Below are positions 1 through 9,254 of a stretch of DNA of 64,000 nt, one piece after another (position 1 is the stretch's first letter; every line of letters starts with the position of its first letter). This DNA comes from Anderseniella sp. Alg231-50 (lineage in GTDB: Bacteria; Pseudomonadota; Alphaproteobacteria; Rhizobiales; Aestuariivirgaceae), in NCBI RefSeq assembly GCF_900149695.1, contig NZ_LT703004.1, forward strand, positions 640,522 to 704,521, given 5' to 3'. The position numbers and the translations under genes were made by a program. The notes under the pieces are model-generated. The model was not told the DNA's origin. It did not search any database and saw only the letters and a program-made list of their open reading frames with translations.

Positions 1-513
1 ACGCCGGACGTGGTCATGGATATCTCGGGCGTCGCCATGCAACTGACCGGCAACAACGAGGTGACGCTGACCGGTTGTGTCGGTCATGCCAGGCCGGACT
101 GGCTGAAGACCCTGACCTGTGTCGATGAAGGCTGGATCGGCGAAGGCGAGATTTCCTATATGGGTGACACCTGCCTCGACCGGGCACAGATGGCGCGCAC
201 CATTCTCACGCAGCGGCTTGAAACAATCGCGCCTTCGGCAGCGCCGCATTTCGACATTATCGGCGCGATGTATGACGAGGCGAAAAACAACGCCGGACGC
301 CCGCGCGACGTGCGCCTCAGAATGGCCGTCGCATCGCATGACCGGGCGCAGGTGCGCGCCCTGCTCGATGAAGTAGAGGCGCTTTACCTGAACGGCCCGG
401 CCGGCGGCGGCGGCATCCGCCTCAATATCTCCGCCCGCACTGCAACCGTGGCGGGTGCGGTGCGCCAGAACGAGGCTGTCTCGCGCGGCTACCTGCTGGA
501 GGATACGCCATGA
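1..513 (+). CDS. AtuA family protein (DUF1446), C-terminal part, cut by window start
   Basis: The frame is open from base 1 to the stop at 511-513, so the N-terminus lies outside the window. The visible 170 residues resemble the C-terminal half of acyclic-terpene-utilisation AtuA / DUF1446 proteins, including the run GWIGEGEISY and a Gly-rich stretch (GPAGGGGIR) before the end. Members sit in operons for terpene, leucine/isovalerate or related acid catabolism; the exact reaction is not known for most. The stop overlaps the start of the next gene by 4 bases (ATGA), so the two are translationally coupled. Family assignment is from remembered motifs; substrate is unknown. Confidence 0.75.
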   Translation, partial: TPDVVMDISGVAMQLTGNNEVTLTGCVGHARPDWLKTLTCVDEGWIGEGEISYMGDTCLDRAQMARTILTQRLETIAPSAAPHFDIIGAMYDEAKNNAGRPRDVRLRMAVASHDRAQVRALLDEVEALYLNGPAGGGGIRLNISARTATVAGAVRQNEAVSRGYLLEDTP

Positions 514-881
514 CGGACCTTGCGAAGGCCGGTGAGATGATCGCGGTCCGGCACCTGGCGCACGGGCGCGCCGGAGACAAGGGCAACCGGCTGAACATTT
601 CAGTGATCGCGTTCGACCCGCAGCATTTCGATCACCTGAAAACCCATGTGACCGAAGAGCTGTGCGGGCGAGCTTTTGCGTTCAGCCCGCCTTCCGGCAT
701 CACACGATATGTGCTGCCGAACTTAGGCGCGATGAACTTTGTGCTGGAGGACGTGCTGGACGGCGGCGTCAATGTAAATCTGAGGCTGGACCGGCACGGC
801 AAGACACTGTGCTACGCGCTGCTCGACATGCTGATCCCGGCACCGCCGGGCTGGGGCGACCAGGACCAGGGCAAAATGTGA
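510..881 (+). CDS. AtuA-associated ferredoxin-fold protein
   Basis: This 123-residue protein carries the signature HLAHGRAGDKGNRLNISVIA near its N-terminus and LPNLGAMNFVLEDVLDGGV further on. These are typical of the small domain that is fused to, or encoded just after, AtuA/DUF1446 proteins. It overlaps the AtuA stop by 4 bases, which fits a two-subunit enzyme made from one message. No signal peptide or membrane segment is visible, so it should be cytoplasmic. Its catalytic role is not established; a partner or lid for AtuA is inference. Confidence 0.75.
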   Translation: MTDLAKAGEMIAVRHLAHGRAGDKGNRLNISVIAFDPQHFDHLKTHVTEELCGRAFAFSPPSGITRYVLPNLGAMNFVLEDVLDGGVNVNLRLDRHGKTLCYALLDMLIPAPPGWGDQDQGKM

Positions 882-1043
882 CCTCCACAACCATCACGGC
901 TGGCACACCTACCCGCCAGTAATCAGCATAGTGATCGCGGAAGAACCCACTTTTGCGACGTACACGTCCTGCCAGGATTAGAATGTGGGGATTTCATGAG
1001 TCAAATCCTGACCTTAAGGGCGGAATCCAGCACTTTAGCTTAA

Positions 1044-1397
1044 GGGACAGCTACAACTTTTGGCTTCATCCGCTTTGAAGGACGTGTCGGCGTCGATGCC
1101 CACATCAATGTCGGCGTTACCAGCGACAATGAAGTCGTGTTCATCAACACAGCCTACAACTGCATCGCCAGGGTCTCGCCCGTTCACAGTTTCGAAACCG
1201 TGTGGAAGCCGGACTTCATCTCGTCAATCGTGGCCGAGGACCGTTGCCACCTGAACGGCATGGCCAGGCAGGGCGGCAAGATCGGCGAACTCTACGACGT
1301 CGCCGTCGTGCCGGACATGGCGTGTCCGAGATCCTACGGATTCCTCACCAATGATGTGCTGGGCATAATCACCAGGGACAACGACCAGACAGCCTGA
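1044..1397 (+). pseudogene. Decayed TIGR03032-like gene fragment
   Basis: A frame open from 1044 to the TGA at 1395-1397 encodes a stretch resembling the central region of TIGR03032 proteins (about 300 aa or more). Diagnostic pieces are VVFINTAYNC (family: WFVNT..SC), the VxPxHSFETVWKPDFIS block and AEDRCHLNGMA, the best conserved family segment. There is no start codon before Met at 1137, stops close the frame just upstream, and the sequence loses family character after the HLNGMA motif. I read this as an internal remnant after loss of both ends. A short functional protein starting at 1137 is possible but would lack most of the fold. Confidence 0.55.
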
Positions 1398-1524
1398 CAG
1401 GCTTGCGAGCCAGGGAATTTCTGCAGTGTTGAAAACCACTTGCGACCTGCCATATAAGTCAGAATTTCGCGAATAGCCCCGCATGTCCTATCGTGGGCCG
1501 CATGAGAATCGAGAGTGGTCGGAA

Positions 1525-3357
1525 ATGTTCGGGATAACGCGGGCACTGCGTAAACGTGGCGGGGTGTCCCTCACGTTCACCCTGGCGACCAGTATAAGCG
1601 CCCTGCTGCTGGTCGCCGTGTTGAGCGTGCTGTTCATCGGCCTGTGGAGCGGCGCCAAGAACACCCAGGAGCTGCTGCAGCAGCAGGCCTACATGATCCT
1701 GGCCACAACATCGGAAAAGGTTGAGACACATCTCGACCCGGCCAGCAACCAGGTCGCCCTGCTCGGCCAGCTTATTGCATCCGGAGAGCTCGACCCGACC
1801 CAGCGCGACAGGCTGATCGATACCTTCAAGGGTGGCCTGTCGGCCGCGCCGCAACTGGATTCAGTGCTGTATTTCGACCATGCCTACCAGGGCACCGGTG
1901 TGGCCCGGTCCGATACCGGTTTTATCGAGATCAAACGTGATTATTCATCCGACCAGAAGGTCCTGGATGGTGTTGCCAAAGCGGTTCGTGATGGCAAGGG
2001 ATCGTGGGGCGATCCGATCTGGCTGCCGCTGCTCAAGAAGACACTGCTGAACTACCGCGCACCGGTGACCTATCCGGACGGCAAACCGGGCCTGCTGGTT
2101 GCATCGGTCACGGTCAGCGAGCTGTCTTCCTATCTCGGCAACTTCGACCCGGACATCGGCAGCAATGTCTATATCCTGCACGACAGGGACACGGTCCTGG
2201 CCCACCCCAACCTGGCCAGCCTGCGTGGCGGCAACCGCAACGAAGACGCCCCGCTGCCCAGTCTTGCCGAAACCGGCGACCCGGTGCTGGCAGCCTTCTG
2301 GCAGACCGAAGGCAGGTTCCCGCTTGAAATTGCCACCGACAGTGACCTTCAGGGCCATGTACTCAGGCTGTTTGACGATGAGTACGTGTTCATCTATCGC
2401 GACCTGCCGGGCTTTGCCAGCAAACCCTGGAAAGTAGGCACCTATTTTCGCAGTTCCGAGGTGGACGCCGAGTTTCGGCGGCTGCTGTGGGCCGCACTCG
2501 CCGGTCTTGCCACCCTGCTGGTCGCGCTGGCGGGTGCCATATGGCTCGGTCGCAGAATTGCGCAGCCGGTCGTCGACACCGCTTATGCCGCTTCGCGTAT
2601 CGGTCAGCTTGATATCTCGGACACGCCGAAGCTGAAAGGCAGCGCATTCCGTGAACTCAATGATCAGGCCATTGCCTTCAACACCATGCTGGAGGGCCTG
2701 AAATGGTTTGAAACCTACGTGCCGAAAAAACTGGTGCGGCGCCTGATCAGCCAGGATGCGGACAAGTTCCCAACCTCGGTTGAGCGCGATGTCACCGTCA
2801 TGTTCACTGATATCGTCGGCTATAGCGGACTTTCCGAAGGCATTGCTGCGGAACAGGTTGCCAGGCTGCTCAACCGGCATTTTGAACTGTTGTCGCGATG
2901 CATAGAAGCCGAAGACGGAACCGTCGACAAATTCATCGGGGACAGCGTCATGGCGTTCTGGGGCGCGCCCGACCATTATGCCGACCATGCCGACCGGGCG
3001 GTGCGCGCCGCACAGGCGATTGAACGCGCCCTGGACGAAGACAACAAGGCCCGCATTGCGGCAGGCGAACCTGAAATCAAGATCCGCATCGGCCTGCACA
3101 GCGGGCCGGTCACCGTCGGCAATATCGGTGCACCGGGACGGATCAACTACACCATCATCGGCGATAACGTGAACCTCGCCCAGCGCCTTGAACAGCTCGG
3201 CAAGCAGTTCACCGACGATCCGTCACTGAAACGCTCAGTGACAACGCTGCTCACCGTGACAACGGCCGAGCAGCTGACATCGAAACATGACCTGGATGAT
3301 CTGGGCGAGCAGACAGTGCGCGGCAGAAACAGCAAGATCCGGGTGTACCGGCTTTAA
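1525..3357 (+). CDS. Membrane class III adenylate/guanylate cyclase with sensor and HAMP
   Basis: The protein has about 610 residues from ATG 1525; an in-frame ATG at 1483 is the alternative. One membrane helix lies near residues 15-37, then a periplasmic Cache-like sensor region, a second helix near 320-342, a HAMP-like linker and a class III cyclase catalytic domain. Catalytic features are FTDIVGYS (first metal Asp), DKFIGDSVMAFWGAP (second metal Asp plus purine-side Lys) and GDNVNLAQRLE (transition-state Asn/Arg). It should make cAMP from ATP at the inner membrane in response to an external signal; cGMP cannot be excluded. No effector gene is adjacent. Confidence 0.9.
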   Translation: MFGITRALRKRGGVSLTFTLATSISALLLVAVLSVLFIGLWSGAKNTQELLQQQAYMILATTSEKVETHLDPASNQVALLGQLIASGELDPTQRDRLIDTFKGGLSAAPQLDSVLYFDHAYQGTGVARSDTGFIEIKRDYSSDQKVLDGVAKAVRDGKGSWGDPIWLPLLKKTLLNYRAPVTYPDGKPGLLVASVTVSELSSYLGNFDPDIGSNVYILHDRDTVLAHPNLASLRGGNRNEDAPLPSLAETGDPVLAAFWQTEGRFPLEIATDSDLQGHVLRLFDDEYVFIYRDLPGFASKPWKVGTYFRSSEVDAEFRRLLWAALAGLATLLVALAGAIWLGRRIAQPVVDTAYAASRIGQLDISDTPKLKGSAFRELNDQAIAFNTMLEGLKWFETYVPKKLVRRLISQDADKFPTSVERDVTVMFTDIVGYSGLSEGIAAEQVARLLNRHFELLSRCIEAEDGTVDKFIGDSVMAFWGAPDHYADHADRAVRAAQAIERALDEDNKARIAAGEPEIKIRIGLHSGPVTVGNIGAPGRINYTIIGDNVNLAQRLEQLGKQFTDDPSLKRSVTTLLTVTTAEQLTSKHDLDDLGEQTVRGRNSKIRVYRL

Positions 3358-3539
3358 TTGGTCCTCGCTGCGCGCGGGTTTTTTGTGGTCGAACAGCTTT
3401 CTTCGCTTCGCTCAGGCCGTTCTCCGACCCTGAACAACCGTAGTGATGAATTCCAACCAGGCCCGACAGGCCTCGGGCCGGTCAGGCCCGCCCCCGCGGA
3501 GCGCAGCCGCTAGGCTGCTTGCGTGAGCGATATAAACCC

Positions 3540-3605
3540 CGGCACGAAGTGCCGAGATGAGCAGAATAAGACAAACCGGGCAACCCTTGTAACGGGGTCA
3601 CCCGG
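3540..3605 (-). terminator. Hairpins downstream of the lectin-like gene
   Basis: A GC-rich hairpin at 3576-3605 (arms CCGGG...CCCGG with inner CCC/GGGG pairing) is followed, in the minus direction, by TTTGTCTTATT. This fits a rho-independent terminator for the minus-strand gene ending at 3631. A second small hairpin, CGGCACGAAGTGCCG, lies at 3540-3554. The rest of 3358-3630 holds no gene that I can see. Confidence 0.5.
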
Positions 3606-3630
3606 CCGTACGCCTTACAATTGATATTTC

Positions 3631-4275
3631 CTAGTCAGCGGCAAAGCACATGAACAAGCCGGCACCGCCGGTCTTGGCAAGATCGTCCTGGGAACAGCCG
3701 CGCGAATTATGGGCTGCTGTCCACGACGTGTTGCCGCCACCGTGCCGGTCATGGTGGCCGACTGTGGCAGTGCCCTCGCCCGAACTCGTCCAGTTGCTGC
3801 AGGTGCGGTCTTCCTTCACGCGCGGAAAATAAGCCGTGCCGTCTGCCATGGTGCCCGTCAGGATATCGTGCTTGTTGGGCTTGTCGCCGCGCCCATTGAT
3901 CAGGTTGCCGTTTTCATCCAGCCCTGTCGACTTGACCAGGTTTGGCGCCAGATGCAATTGATCCAGATCGGATGCGATCAGCACGCCCTTTGCATTGTGC
4001 CAGGGGCCCTTACCGATGCGGTCACGGGCGGAGACGCCGCGCTTGCCTTCTTCCTGGGTGCTCAGATAGGCCTTCCAGGTGCGCCCGGTTGATCCTGCCG
4101 CTTCAGCAAGTTTCGCACAGTGCGCATCAGCGCCTGCAAGGCCACCGAGATTACCGCCGTTACCGGAGCCGACGCTGGTGATAAAGAAACCCATGGATTT
4201 ATCCTGAGCCATGGCTGGAGCAAGGGCGATTGCGAAAAACGGCAAGGCCGCAATGGCAAGTCTGGACAATTTCAT
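3631..4275 (-). CDS. Secreted lectin/endostatin-like protein
   Basis: 214 residues from ATG 4275, which has AGGAG about 8 bases upstream; a GTG at 4284 would overlap that site, so I reject it. A clear Sec signal peptide ends at AMAQ. The mature part has GGLAGADAHCAKLA, then WKAYLST, ARDRIGKGPWHNAKG and several Cys (CSNW, GCSQDD, FMCFAAD), the pattern of bacterial secreted proteins with an endostatin / C-type-lectin-like fold. Four Cys in the mature part could form disulfides in the periplasm or outside. Ligand unknown. It stands alone and ends at a terminator-like hairpin. Confidence 0.6.
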   Translation of the reverse strand: MKLSRLAIAALPFFAIALAPAMAQDKSMGFFITSVGSGNGGNLGGLAGADAHCAKLAEAAGSTGRTWKAYLSTQEEGKRGVSARDRIGKGPWHNAKGVLIASDLDQLHLAPNLVKSTGLDENGNLINGRGDKPNKHDILTGTMADGTAYFPRVKEDRTCSNWTSSGEGTATVGHHDRHGGGNTSWTAAHNSRGCSQDDLAKTGGAGLFMCFAAD

Positions 4276-4504
4276 GGATGGCACTCCTGATGCTGTTGCA
4301 ATTCGAACGGCGCAGGTACGGGCCGCACGCTGCCATTAACCGTCGAGCAGCGGCCGTTTGCAATCGGGTGCCGAGCCTCAATTCTCAAATGCCGTCCACG
4401 CATCGGAGCTGCCTGGCGAGCACGGCAAAACCACTTTAACTTCCAGCAACATAGGTACATAGTTCCGTTCAAGAAGCACGAATGAATGCATCAACGGAGT
4501 GCCA

Positions 4505-5332
4505 ATGCAGAACCGCGAAGAGCTATTCATGGCGCTGACGGCCCTGCTGGCTGCATTGCTGATCGCGTCGAGCCAGGTGGCACAGAGCATTCCGGTATCT
4601 TTGCCGGGAACCTATCTGTACTGGATTGTCCGCATCGCCATCGAAGCCCTGCTGTTCTTCACCGCCCGCCAGGTGCTCGAGAGATACCTGACCGAAACAG
4701 TTTCCTTTGCCTGGGTGACCGGGATCGCAATCGTGGTCAGCCATGTGCTGTTTGTCCTGTCGGTCACGGCGATGGACATCGTGCTGGGTTATCCGGAACT
4801 GGGCATCGGAACCGCCGGCACCGACACGCAATCCAGGGTCCAGGCATTCGCGCTGGAACTGCTTTACCTGTCCGACAACCATATTGCGCTCTGCCTGCTG
4901 CTGTCACTGCCAAGGCTGGCGCTGGGAGCTTTTGGAAGTGCTGTAGCACAGTCGGCGGCCCAGCGGTTGCCCGGCGATCATGAGAGCGTGGGTGAATTGG
5001 CGCCAACGCTGCTGTCGGCCATCGAGCCACCCCTGGACGGGCAAGTCATCTGGGCCGAGGCCCAGGAGCATTATGTCCGGATTACCACCGGCAACGAGGT
5101 GCGCATGGTGTTGTGCCGGTTCTCCGACATCGTACGCGAATTGCCGGACGCGCGCGGCATGCAGGTCCACCGCTCCCACTGGGTCGCTTGCTCCGCAATT
5201 GCTGACGCGGTCAGGGACGGACAGAACATGAAACTTGTACTGCTTTCCGGTGACAGTGTTCCAGTCAGCCGATCTTTCAGGAGCGCGGTGGAAACCAGGC
5301 TGGCACAACTGCCGGCTTCGATCGGGGCATAA
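4505..5332 (+). CDS. Membrane-anchored LytTR-family transcription regulator
   Basis: 275 residues from ATG 4505, preceded by ACGGAG; a GTG two codons earlier is possible. The N-terminal half holds about four hydrophobic helices. The C-terminal 100 residues form a LytTR DNA-binding domain: VIWAEAQEHYVRITTGNEVRMVLCRFSDIVRELP, then the characteristic MQVHRSHWVAC and PVSRSFRSAVETRL. There is no receiver domain, so this is a one-component regulator that binds DNA from the membrane. The gene stands alone and its target cannot be told from context; autoregulation is usual in the family. Confidence 0.85.
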   Translation: MQNREELFMALTALLAALLIASSQVAQSIPVSLPGTYLYWIVRIAIEALLFFTARQVLERYLTETVSFAWVTGIAIVVSHVLFVLSVTAMDIVLGYPELGIGTAGTDTQSRVQAFALELLYLSDNHIALCLLLSLPRLALGAFGSAVAQSAAQRLPGDHESVGELAPTLLSAIEPPLDGQVIWAEAQEHYVRITTGNEVRMVLCRFSDIVRELPDARGMQVHRSHWVACSAIADAVRDGQNMKLVLLSGDSVPVSRSFRSAVETRLAQLPASIGA

Positions 5333-5426
5333 GGCCCCGCGGGCTCTTTACTAAGGCGACACGGCAATGCTTAAATGACCCGGCAAGGATGCGGCCATCT
5401 TTGAAGTCAGTTGAAAGGGTTCGCCC

Positions 5427-5801
5427 ATGATATCCCGAACAAGCAAGATCAATCTGCGTGTCGTCATATTGGCTGGTCTGGCCATGTCGCTACCGGTGGC
5501 GCAGGCCCATGCTTATTCAGTCAAATATGCGCCGGGATATTCGTCAAAACGCTCGATCGACGTGGACTTCATATATCCTAAATATCCCAAGGGGTATGTG
5601 CCGGCTGTTGACACAGCCAGCGATGTTCCGGAAGACAACCGACCTGAAATCATCGAATATCATGTGACGACACACAAGTACGTGCACATAACGATAAACC
5701 ATGTGCGGCGGTTCTATCGCCCGCACATCAGGGTGCACAGGGCTGCGTCATTCCTGCCTTCCCGTATCAGATTGCACCGGGCCGGCACTTTCGGATTCTG
5801 A
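5427..5801 (+). CDS. Small exported protein of unknown function
   Basis: 124 residues with a typical Sec signal peptide (positively charged N-terminus, hydrophobic core, cleavage near AHA). The mature part is rich in Tyr, Lys, Arg and His, ends in a basic, His-containing tail, and has no Cys. I recognise no domain. AAGG lies about 12 bases before the ATG. It has no operon partner. It is probably a real small periplasmic or secreted protein, given the signal peptide and its isolated position. Confidence 0.6.
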   Translation: MISRTSKINLRVVILAGLAMSLPVAQAHAYSVKYAPGYSSKRSIDVDFIYPKYPKGYVPAVDTASDVPEDNRPEIIEYHVTTHKYVHITINHVRRFYRPHIRVHRAASFLPSRIRLHRAGTFGF

Positions 5802-6063
5802 AAAACCGCTTACTCCCAGTATGACAGGGATGATTTTTGGTTACATCAACCAGAGAGCATAAACCTGAACGATTCCAGAGCGTTAGATCTACTTATCCAG
5901 AGATTGAGTCAGCGCCCTGTAAAATGCATCCTGCAGTTCCCACTCGTCCGGCTTGTCCGCACGCGCAGCGCAACTGCCATCAGGCAACAGTCGGCAAAAT
6001 AGGCTGGCATAGCATGGGATCACACCGGCCTTCGGCAAGGTCGGTGCACGGTGTTGGTTTGCA
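5802..6063. other. Intergenic stretch, no gene recognised
   Basis: About 260 bases between a plus-strand and a minus-strand gene that converge here. I see no convincing ORF, RNA gene or strong hairpin. Confidence 0.5.
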
Positions 6064-6849
6064 TCAGCCCTGTCCGCGAAGACGAACTGCGTGGGCCCTC
6101 ATGGCGGCGGGCAGCCAGCCTGAGAATTTCGGACTGAGCCGTTCGTAGCGGGCGACGAAATCGGGATGTGAGGTATACATGTCGGCCAGACCGGCAAATC
6201 CGTCGGCAGTGCAATCACGCCCCCACATGTCGGTCATCAGGGCCCTGTGCTGCTCGAGCATCGGATGGTTGTCATCCGCCTCCGGTGCCAGGCCGGCCTC
6301 ATATGCCGCAACCAGCCGGATCTCGATGTTCTTCAACCTGTTCATCGCACCGGCCATGCCGTCGGGTAATTGCTCAACCGCCGCTTTCGACGTTGCGATG
6401 CTTGCCGCCATATCCGGTCCGTATTCATTGGTCAGCCATTCTTCATATTCGGCCTGCCGGTCATCTGAAAACGGTGTGTACAAGTCGTTCAATGCCAAGT
6501 CTCTTTCTCCTTTGAGATGAGCGATCGTGGCATTCAGCGTGTCGATGATCCGGGCTGTCCGCAGGCTGTCTTCCTGCAGCCGGTCGCGGTGCCGGATGAG
6601 GCGTTCCACAGCATCAGCCGGCCCATCGAGAAGGCGTCCCACCTCGTCGAGCGACAGCCCGACATCCCGATAGAACATGATTTCCTGCAGCCGCAGCATC
6701 TCGATGCGACCGTAAAGCCGGTACCCGTTGGCGCCCACATGCGCCGGTTTCAGCAGCCCGATGTCATCATAGTGATGCAGGGTCCTGACCGACACACCGG
6801 CGAGCCGGGCCAGCTGACCCACTGAATATTCCTCGATTCGCGTTTTCAT
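6064..6849 (-). CDS. MerR-family regulator with TipAS-like ligand domain
   Basis: 261 residues from ATG 6849, which has GGGAGGG just upstream. The N-terminus is a classic MerR winged helix: YSVGQLARLAGVSVRTLHHYDDIGLLKPA, then GYRLY and a helical linker (LIRHRDRLQEDSLRTARIIDTLNATIAHL). The C-terminal 120 residues match the TipAS / antibiotic-recognition domain in character (EYEEWLTNEYGPDMAASIATSK... HPDFVARYERLSPKFSGWL). TipA-like proteins bind small hydrophobic or thiopeptide ligands and activate promoters by untwisting DNA. Nothing beside it suggests a target. Confidence 0.88.
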   Translation of the reverse strand: MKTRIEEYSVGQLARLAGVSVRTLHHYDDIGLLKPAHVGANGYRLYGRIEMLRLQEIMFYRDVGLSLDEVGRLLDGPADAVERLIRHRDRLQEDSLRTARIIDTLNATIAHLKGERDLALNDLYTPFSDDRQAEYEEWLTNEYGPDMAASIATSKAAVEQLPDGMAGAMNRLKNIEIRLVAAYEAGLAPEADDNHPMLEQHRALMTDMWGRDCTADGFAGLADMYTSHPDFVARYERLSPKFSGWLPAAMRAHAVRLRGQG

Positions 6850-7017
6850 GGCCCTCCCATCGGCCCTCACGCCGCGTGAGGGTCAAGACATAACTTCAAC
6901 CGGCTGCCAGATGGCTGGCCTGGCAGGGGATATGAGACCGGATGAAGTCCGTGAACAGAAGGATGGACATCCCAACCTGCAACCTCAGACCGCATGGCCG
7001 TGGCCGGCTTGATCCGA

Positions 7018-8220
7018 TTATGAAGCAGACGCGTTGAGCCGCTTGAACAACGCATTCTGCATCTGCTGTTTCCGAAACACCTTTGCCAGTTCCAGGGCGT
7101 TGTCTGCAAACCCGGCATAGTTCATCGCAATATCATGCAGGGCTTCGGCCATCTGCCGGTCGCCATTGGCGGCAATGCCGTTGCCGTTTCTGATGTACTC
7201 CTCGAGCGTGCTGTTGCCGGCAACAACCAGCGGTCGCGCATGTGCAACAGCGTCGATTCCTATGCCTGATCCCCGCTCGACATAACGCCGGTGGTCATAG
7301 GGCATGATCACGGCATGGCAGCGCTGCAGACAAGTCCAGTGGCCGGCCAGGCCTGTGTCTTCACCTGCAAGCTCAAAGTTGATTCCCGCTTCTCCCAGGT
7401 CGTCCAGCATGGTGCGATAGAGTTTCCGGTTTTTTACAGCACCTGTCTGGATAAGAAGCTTCATCGGAGGCCCGCCCTGCCTTTCCACGATGGCACGGTA
7501 GGACCTGGCTATGGACACCAGTTGCCCATGGCCCTTTTCGGTGCGCACCGTTCCCAGCATGGCGACCTCAAACTCGGCTTCAGGGTCGGGGCGGCTGTTC
7601 AAAGGCCGGGAAATGTCGGAAAACTCAACCAATTCGATTTCGCGGCGATCATATCCCAGTGTTGCCAGTTTCGCCGCAAATGAATTGGTTTCTGCATACA
7701 TGAACAATTTGCCCAGGCCCTGCATTCTTTGCAGCCTGCGATGCGCCGTGCGCTCATAGGACATGTTTTCGAGAGGCCGAAGTTGCCGGAAATGCAGGTC
7801 AGGCCAGTCAGCTTCTGAGACCCCGTCAAGTGCATCCATTATGGCATTGAGAACCACCGCAGACCCGGTGTGGACGATCAGGGCGTCATGTGCCGAAATG
7901 TCCATGGACCGGAATACGCGCAACAGTTCGACACCAAATCCTGTCTCATCCGACTGCGGGCCCGGTTTCCGCCTTAGCAGCTTTTGAAATTGTGTTCGGA
8001 CCTTTCGCGACAACGAAGTTGACCTTTGATGGGCTTCATATGAATTGAACGGCAGAACAGGCCTGACCGTCGCGCCTTCAAGGATGAATTCCTCGGGTAA
8101 CCCGGACGAACACACAATGTCCAAGGGCGCTTTTGTGTGGGCCGCGATGACTTCGTTGGCTGTGATGTTGTGACCACCAAGTTGTTCAAAATCCGGATCA
8201 ATGATCACAACTCTCTGCAT
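7018..8220 (-). CDS. Glycosyltransferase, GT4-like
   Basis: 400 residues from ATG 8220; a TTG seven codons upstream is possible. The N-terminal part VVIIDPDFEQLGGHNITANEVIAAH resembles the acceptor-side Rossmann fold of GT-B enzymes with the Gly-Gly-His loop. The C-terminal half has FEVAMLGTVRTEKGHGQLV (donor-domain start) and VERGSGIGIDAVAHARPLVVAGNSTLEEYI, equivalent to the GT4 EGxG..vlEAmA segment. It should move a nucleotide sugar onto a cell-surface glycan. It lies 50 bases downstream of the epimerase gene and probably shares its transcript, so GDP-galactose or a related sugar is a plausible but unproven donor. Confidence 0.7.
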   Translation of the reverse strand: MQRVVIIDPDFEQLGGHNITANEVIAAHTKAPLDIVCSSGLPEEFILEGATVRPVLPFNSYEAHQRSTSLSRKVRTQFQKLLRRKPGPQSDETGFGVELLRVFRSMDISAHDALIVHTGSAVVLNAIMDALDGVSEADWPDLHFRQLRPLENMSYERTAHRRLQRMQGLGKLFMYAETNSFAAKLATLGYDRREIELVEFSDISRPLNSRPDPEAEFEVAMLGTVRTEKGHGQLVSIARSYRAIVERQGGPPMKLLIQTGAVKNRKLYRTMLDDLGEAGINFELAGEDTGLAGHWTCLQRCHAVIMPYDHRRYVERGSGIGIDAVAHARPLVVAGNSTLEEYIRNGNGIAANGDRQMAEALHDIAMNYAGFADNALELAKVFRKQQMQNALFKRLNASAS

Positions 8221-8270
8221 CAAATTCGTACTGCCCCTCAACAGTCCCTGCCGGTCGGTGTCAACAGATG

Positions 8271-9254
8271 TTACGCGGATTGCCGTGACTCGATAGAGCT
8301 CCGGACCTGATCGGATATCCAGGCGTAGGTTTTTTCGAGGCCGTCCTGCAGGGGTTGTGTCGGGCGCCAGCCCAGTTGCAGCTCGATGAGATCATTGTCG
8401 GAACTGCGGGCGCGCACGCCTTGCGGACCGGACACCGTCTTGATGGTCAGGCGTTTGTTTGAAAGGCTGATGACCATTTCGGCAAGTTCACGGATGCTGA
8501 CCGGAAAATCCGATCCGATATTCAGCGGTCGCTCACAATCTGAACGCATCAGGCGCAATATGCCGTCCAGGCATTCATCAACATACAGGAACGAGCGCAC
8601 CTGCTTGCCGTCACCCCACACTTCGATTTCACCGCCATCAACGGCTTCGGCGACCTTTCTGCAAATCGCAGCCGGCGCCTTTTCCCGTCCGCAACACCAG
8701 GAACCCTGCGGGCCGAAAATATTGTGGAGCCGGCCTATTCTGGTCGGCACATGGTTGTTGCGAGAGACAGCCTGGAACAGCCGTTCAGAAAACAGCTTTT
8801 CCCAACCATAATCGCTGTCGGGATTGGCAGGGTATGCAGTGCTCTCCTTGCAGGTGTATTTTTCGGTATCGCTCTGCGTGGCCTGATTGTAGACGCAGGC
8901 TGAGGATGTGTAGAACAGCCGCCCGACACTGCCGCGGGATGCCGACCGGGCAACATTCAGATTTATCATTGCAGAACTCGACATGATGTCGAAATCATTC
9001 TCGCCGGTGAATATGTAACCCGCACCGCCCATTTCGGCAGCGAGCTGGAAAACTTCATCGACATCCCTGTCGAAACAGGCATCGACCTGCTCTGGCAGCC
9101 TGAGATCAGCGATCACAAACTCATCTGCTGTCGTGGGGTTGAACTCGGGGTACTTTCGATCGATGCCGCGAACCCAAAATCCTTCCTCTTTCAGACGGGT
9201 TACCAAATGGTGTCCGATGAACCCGCCTGCCCCCATAACCAGTGCCGTCTTCAT
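8271..9254 (-). CDS. GDP-mannose 3,5-epimerase-like NAD-dependent sugar epimerase
   Basis: 327 residues from ATG 9254; a GTG at 9275 has a somewhat better AGGA upstream, but the GAGGFIGHH nucleotide-binding loop normally starts close to the N-terminus. It is an extended SDR. Family-specific blocks are AAEMGGAGYIFTGEND, SSACVYN with the catalytic Cys, DYGWEKLFSE (Tyr-x3-Lys), and GREKAPAAICRK with the catalytic Lys. These are hallmarks of GDP-mannose 3,5-epimerase, which makes GDP-L-galactose/GDP-L-gulose. It sits next to a glycosyltransferase, which suggests surface polysaccharide synthesis rather than ascorbate. Confidence 0.75.
   Translation of the reverse strand: MKTALVMGAGGFIGHHLVTRLKEEGFWVRGIDRKYPEFNPTTADEFVIADLRLPEQVDACFDRDVDEVFQLAAEMGGAGYIFTGENDFDIMSSSAMINLNVARSASRGSVGRLFYTSSACVYNQATQSDTEKYTCKESTAYPANPDSDYGWEKLFSERLFQAVSRNNHVPTRIGRLHNIFGPQGSWCCGREKAPAAICRKVAEAVDGGEIEVWGDGKQVRSFLYVDECLDGILRLMRSDCERPLNIGSDFPVSIRELAEMVISLSNKRLTIKTVSGPQGVRARSSDNDLIELQLGWRPTQPLQDGLEKTYAWISDQVRSSIESRQSA

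Noticed and set aside
1483..1524. In-frame ATG at 1483 for the cyclase
   Set aside because: Adds 14 charged residues before the membrane helix without a clear ribosome site; ATG 1525 is the likelier start, though 1483 cannot be excluded.
1945..3099. 384-codon minus-strand ORF opposite the cyclase
   Set aside because: A shadow frame of a GC-rich gene; no protein family resemblance and fully antisense to a clear cyclase.
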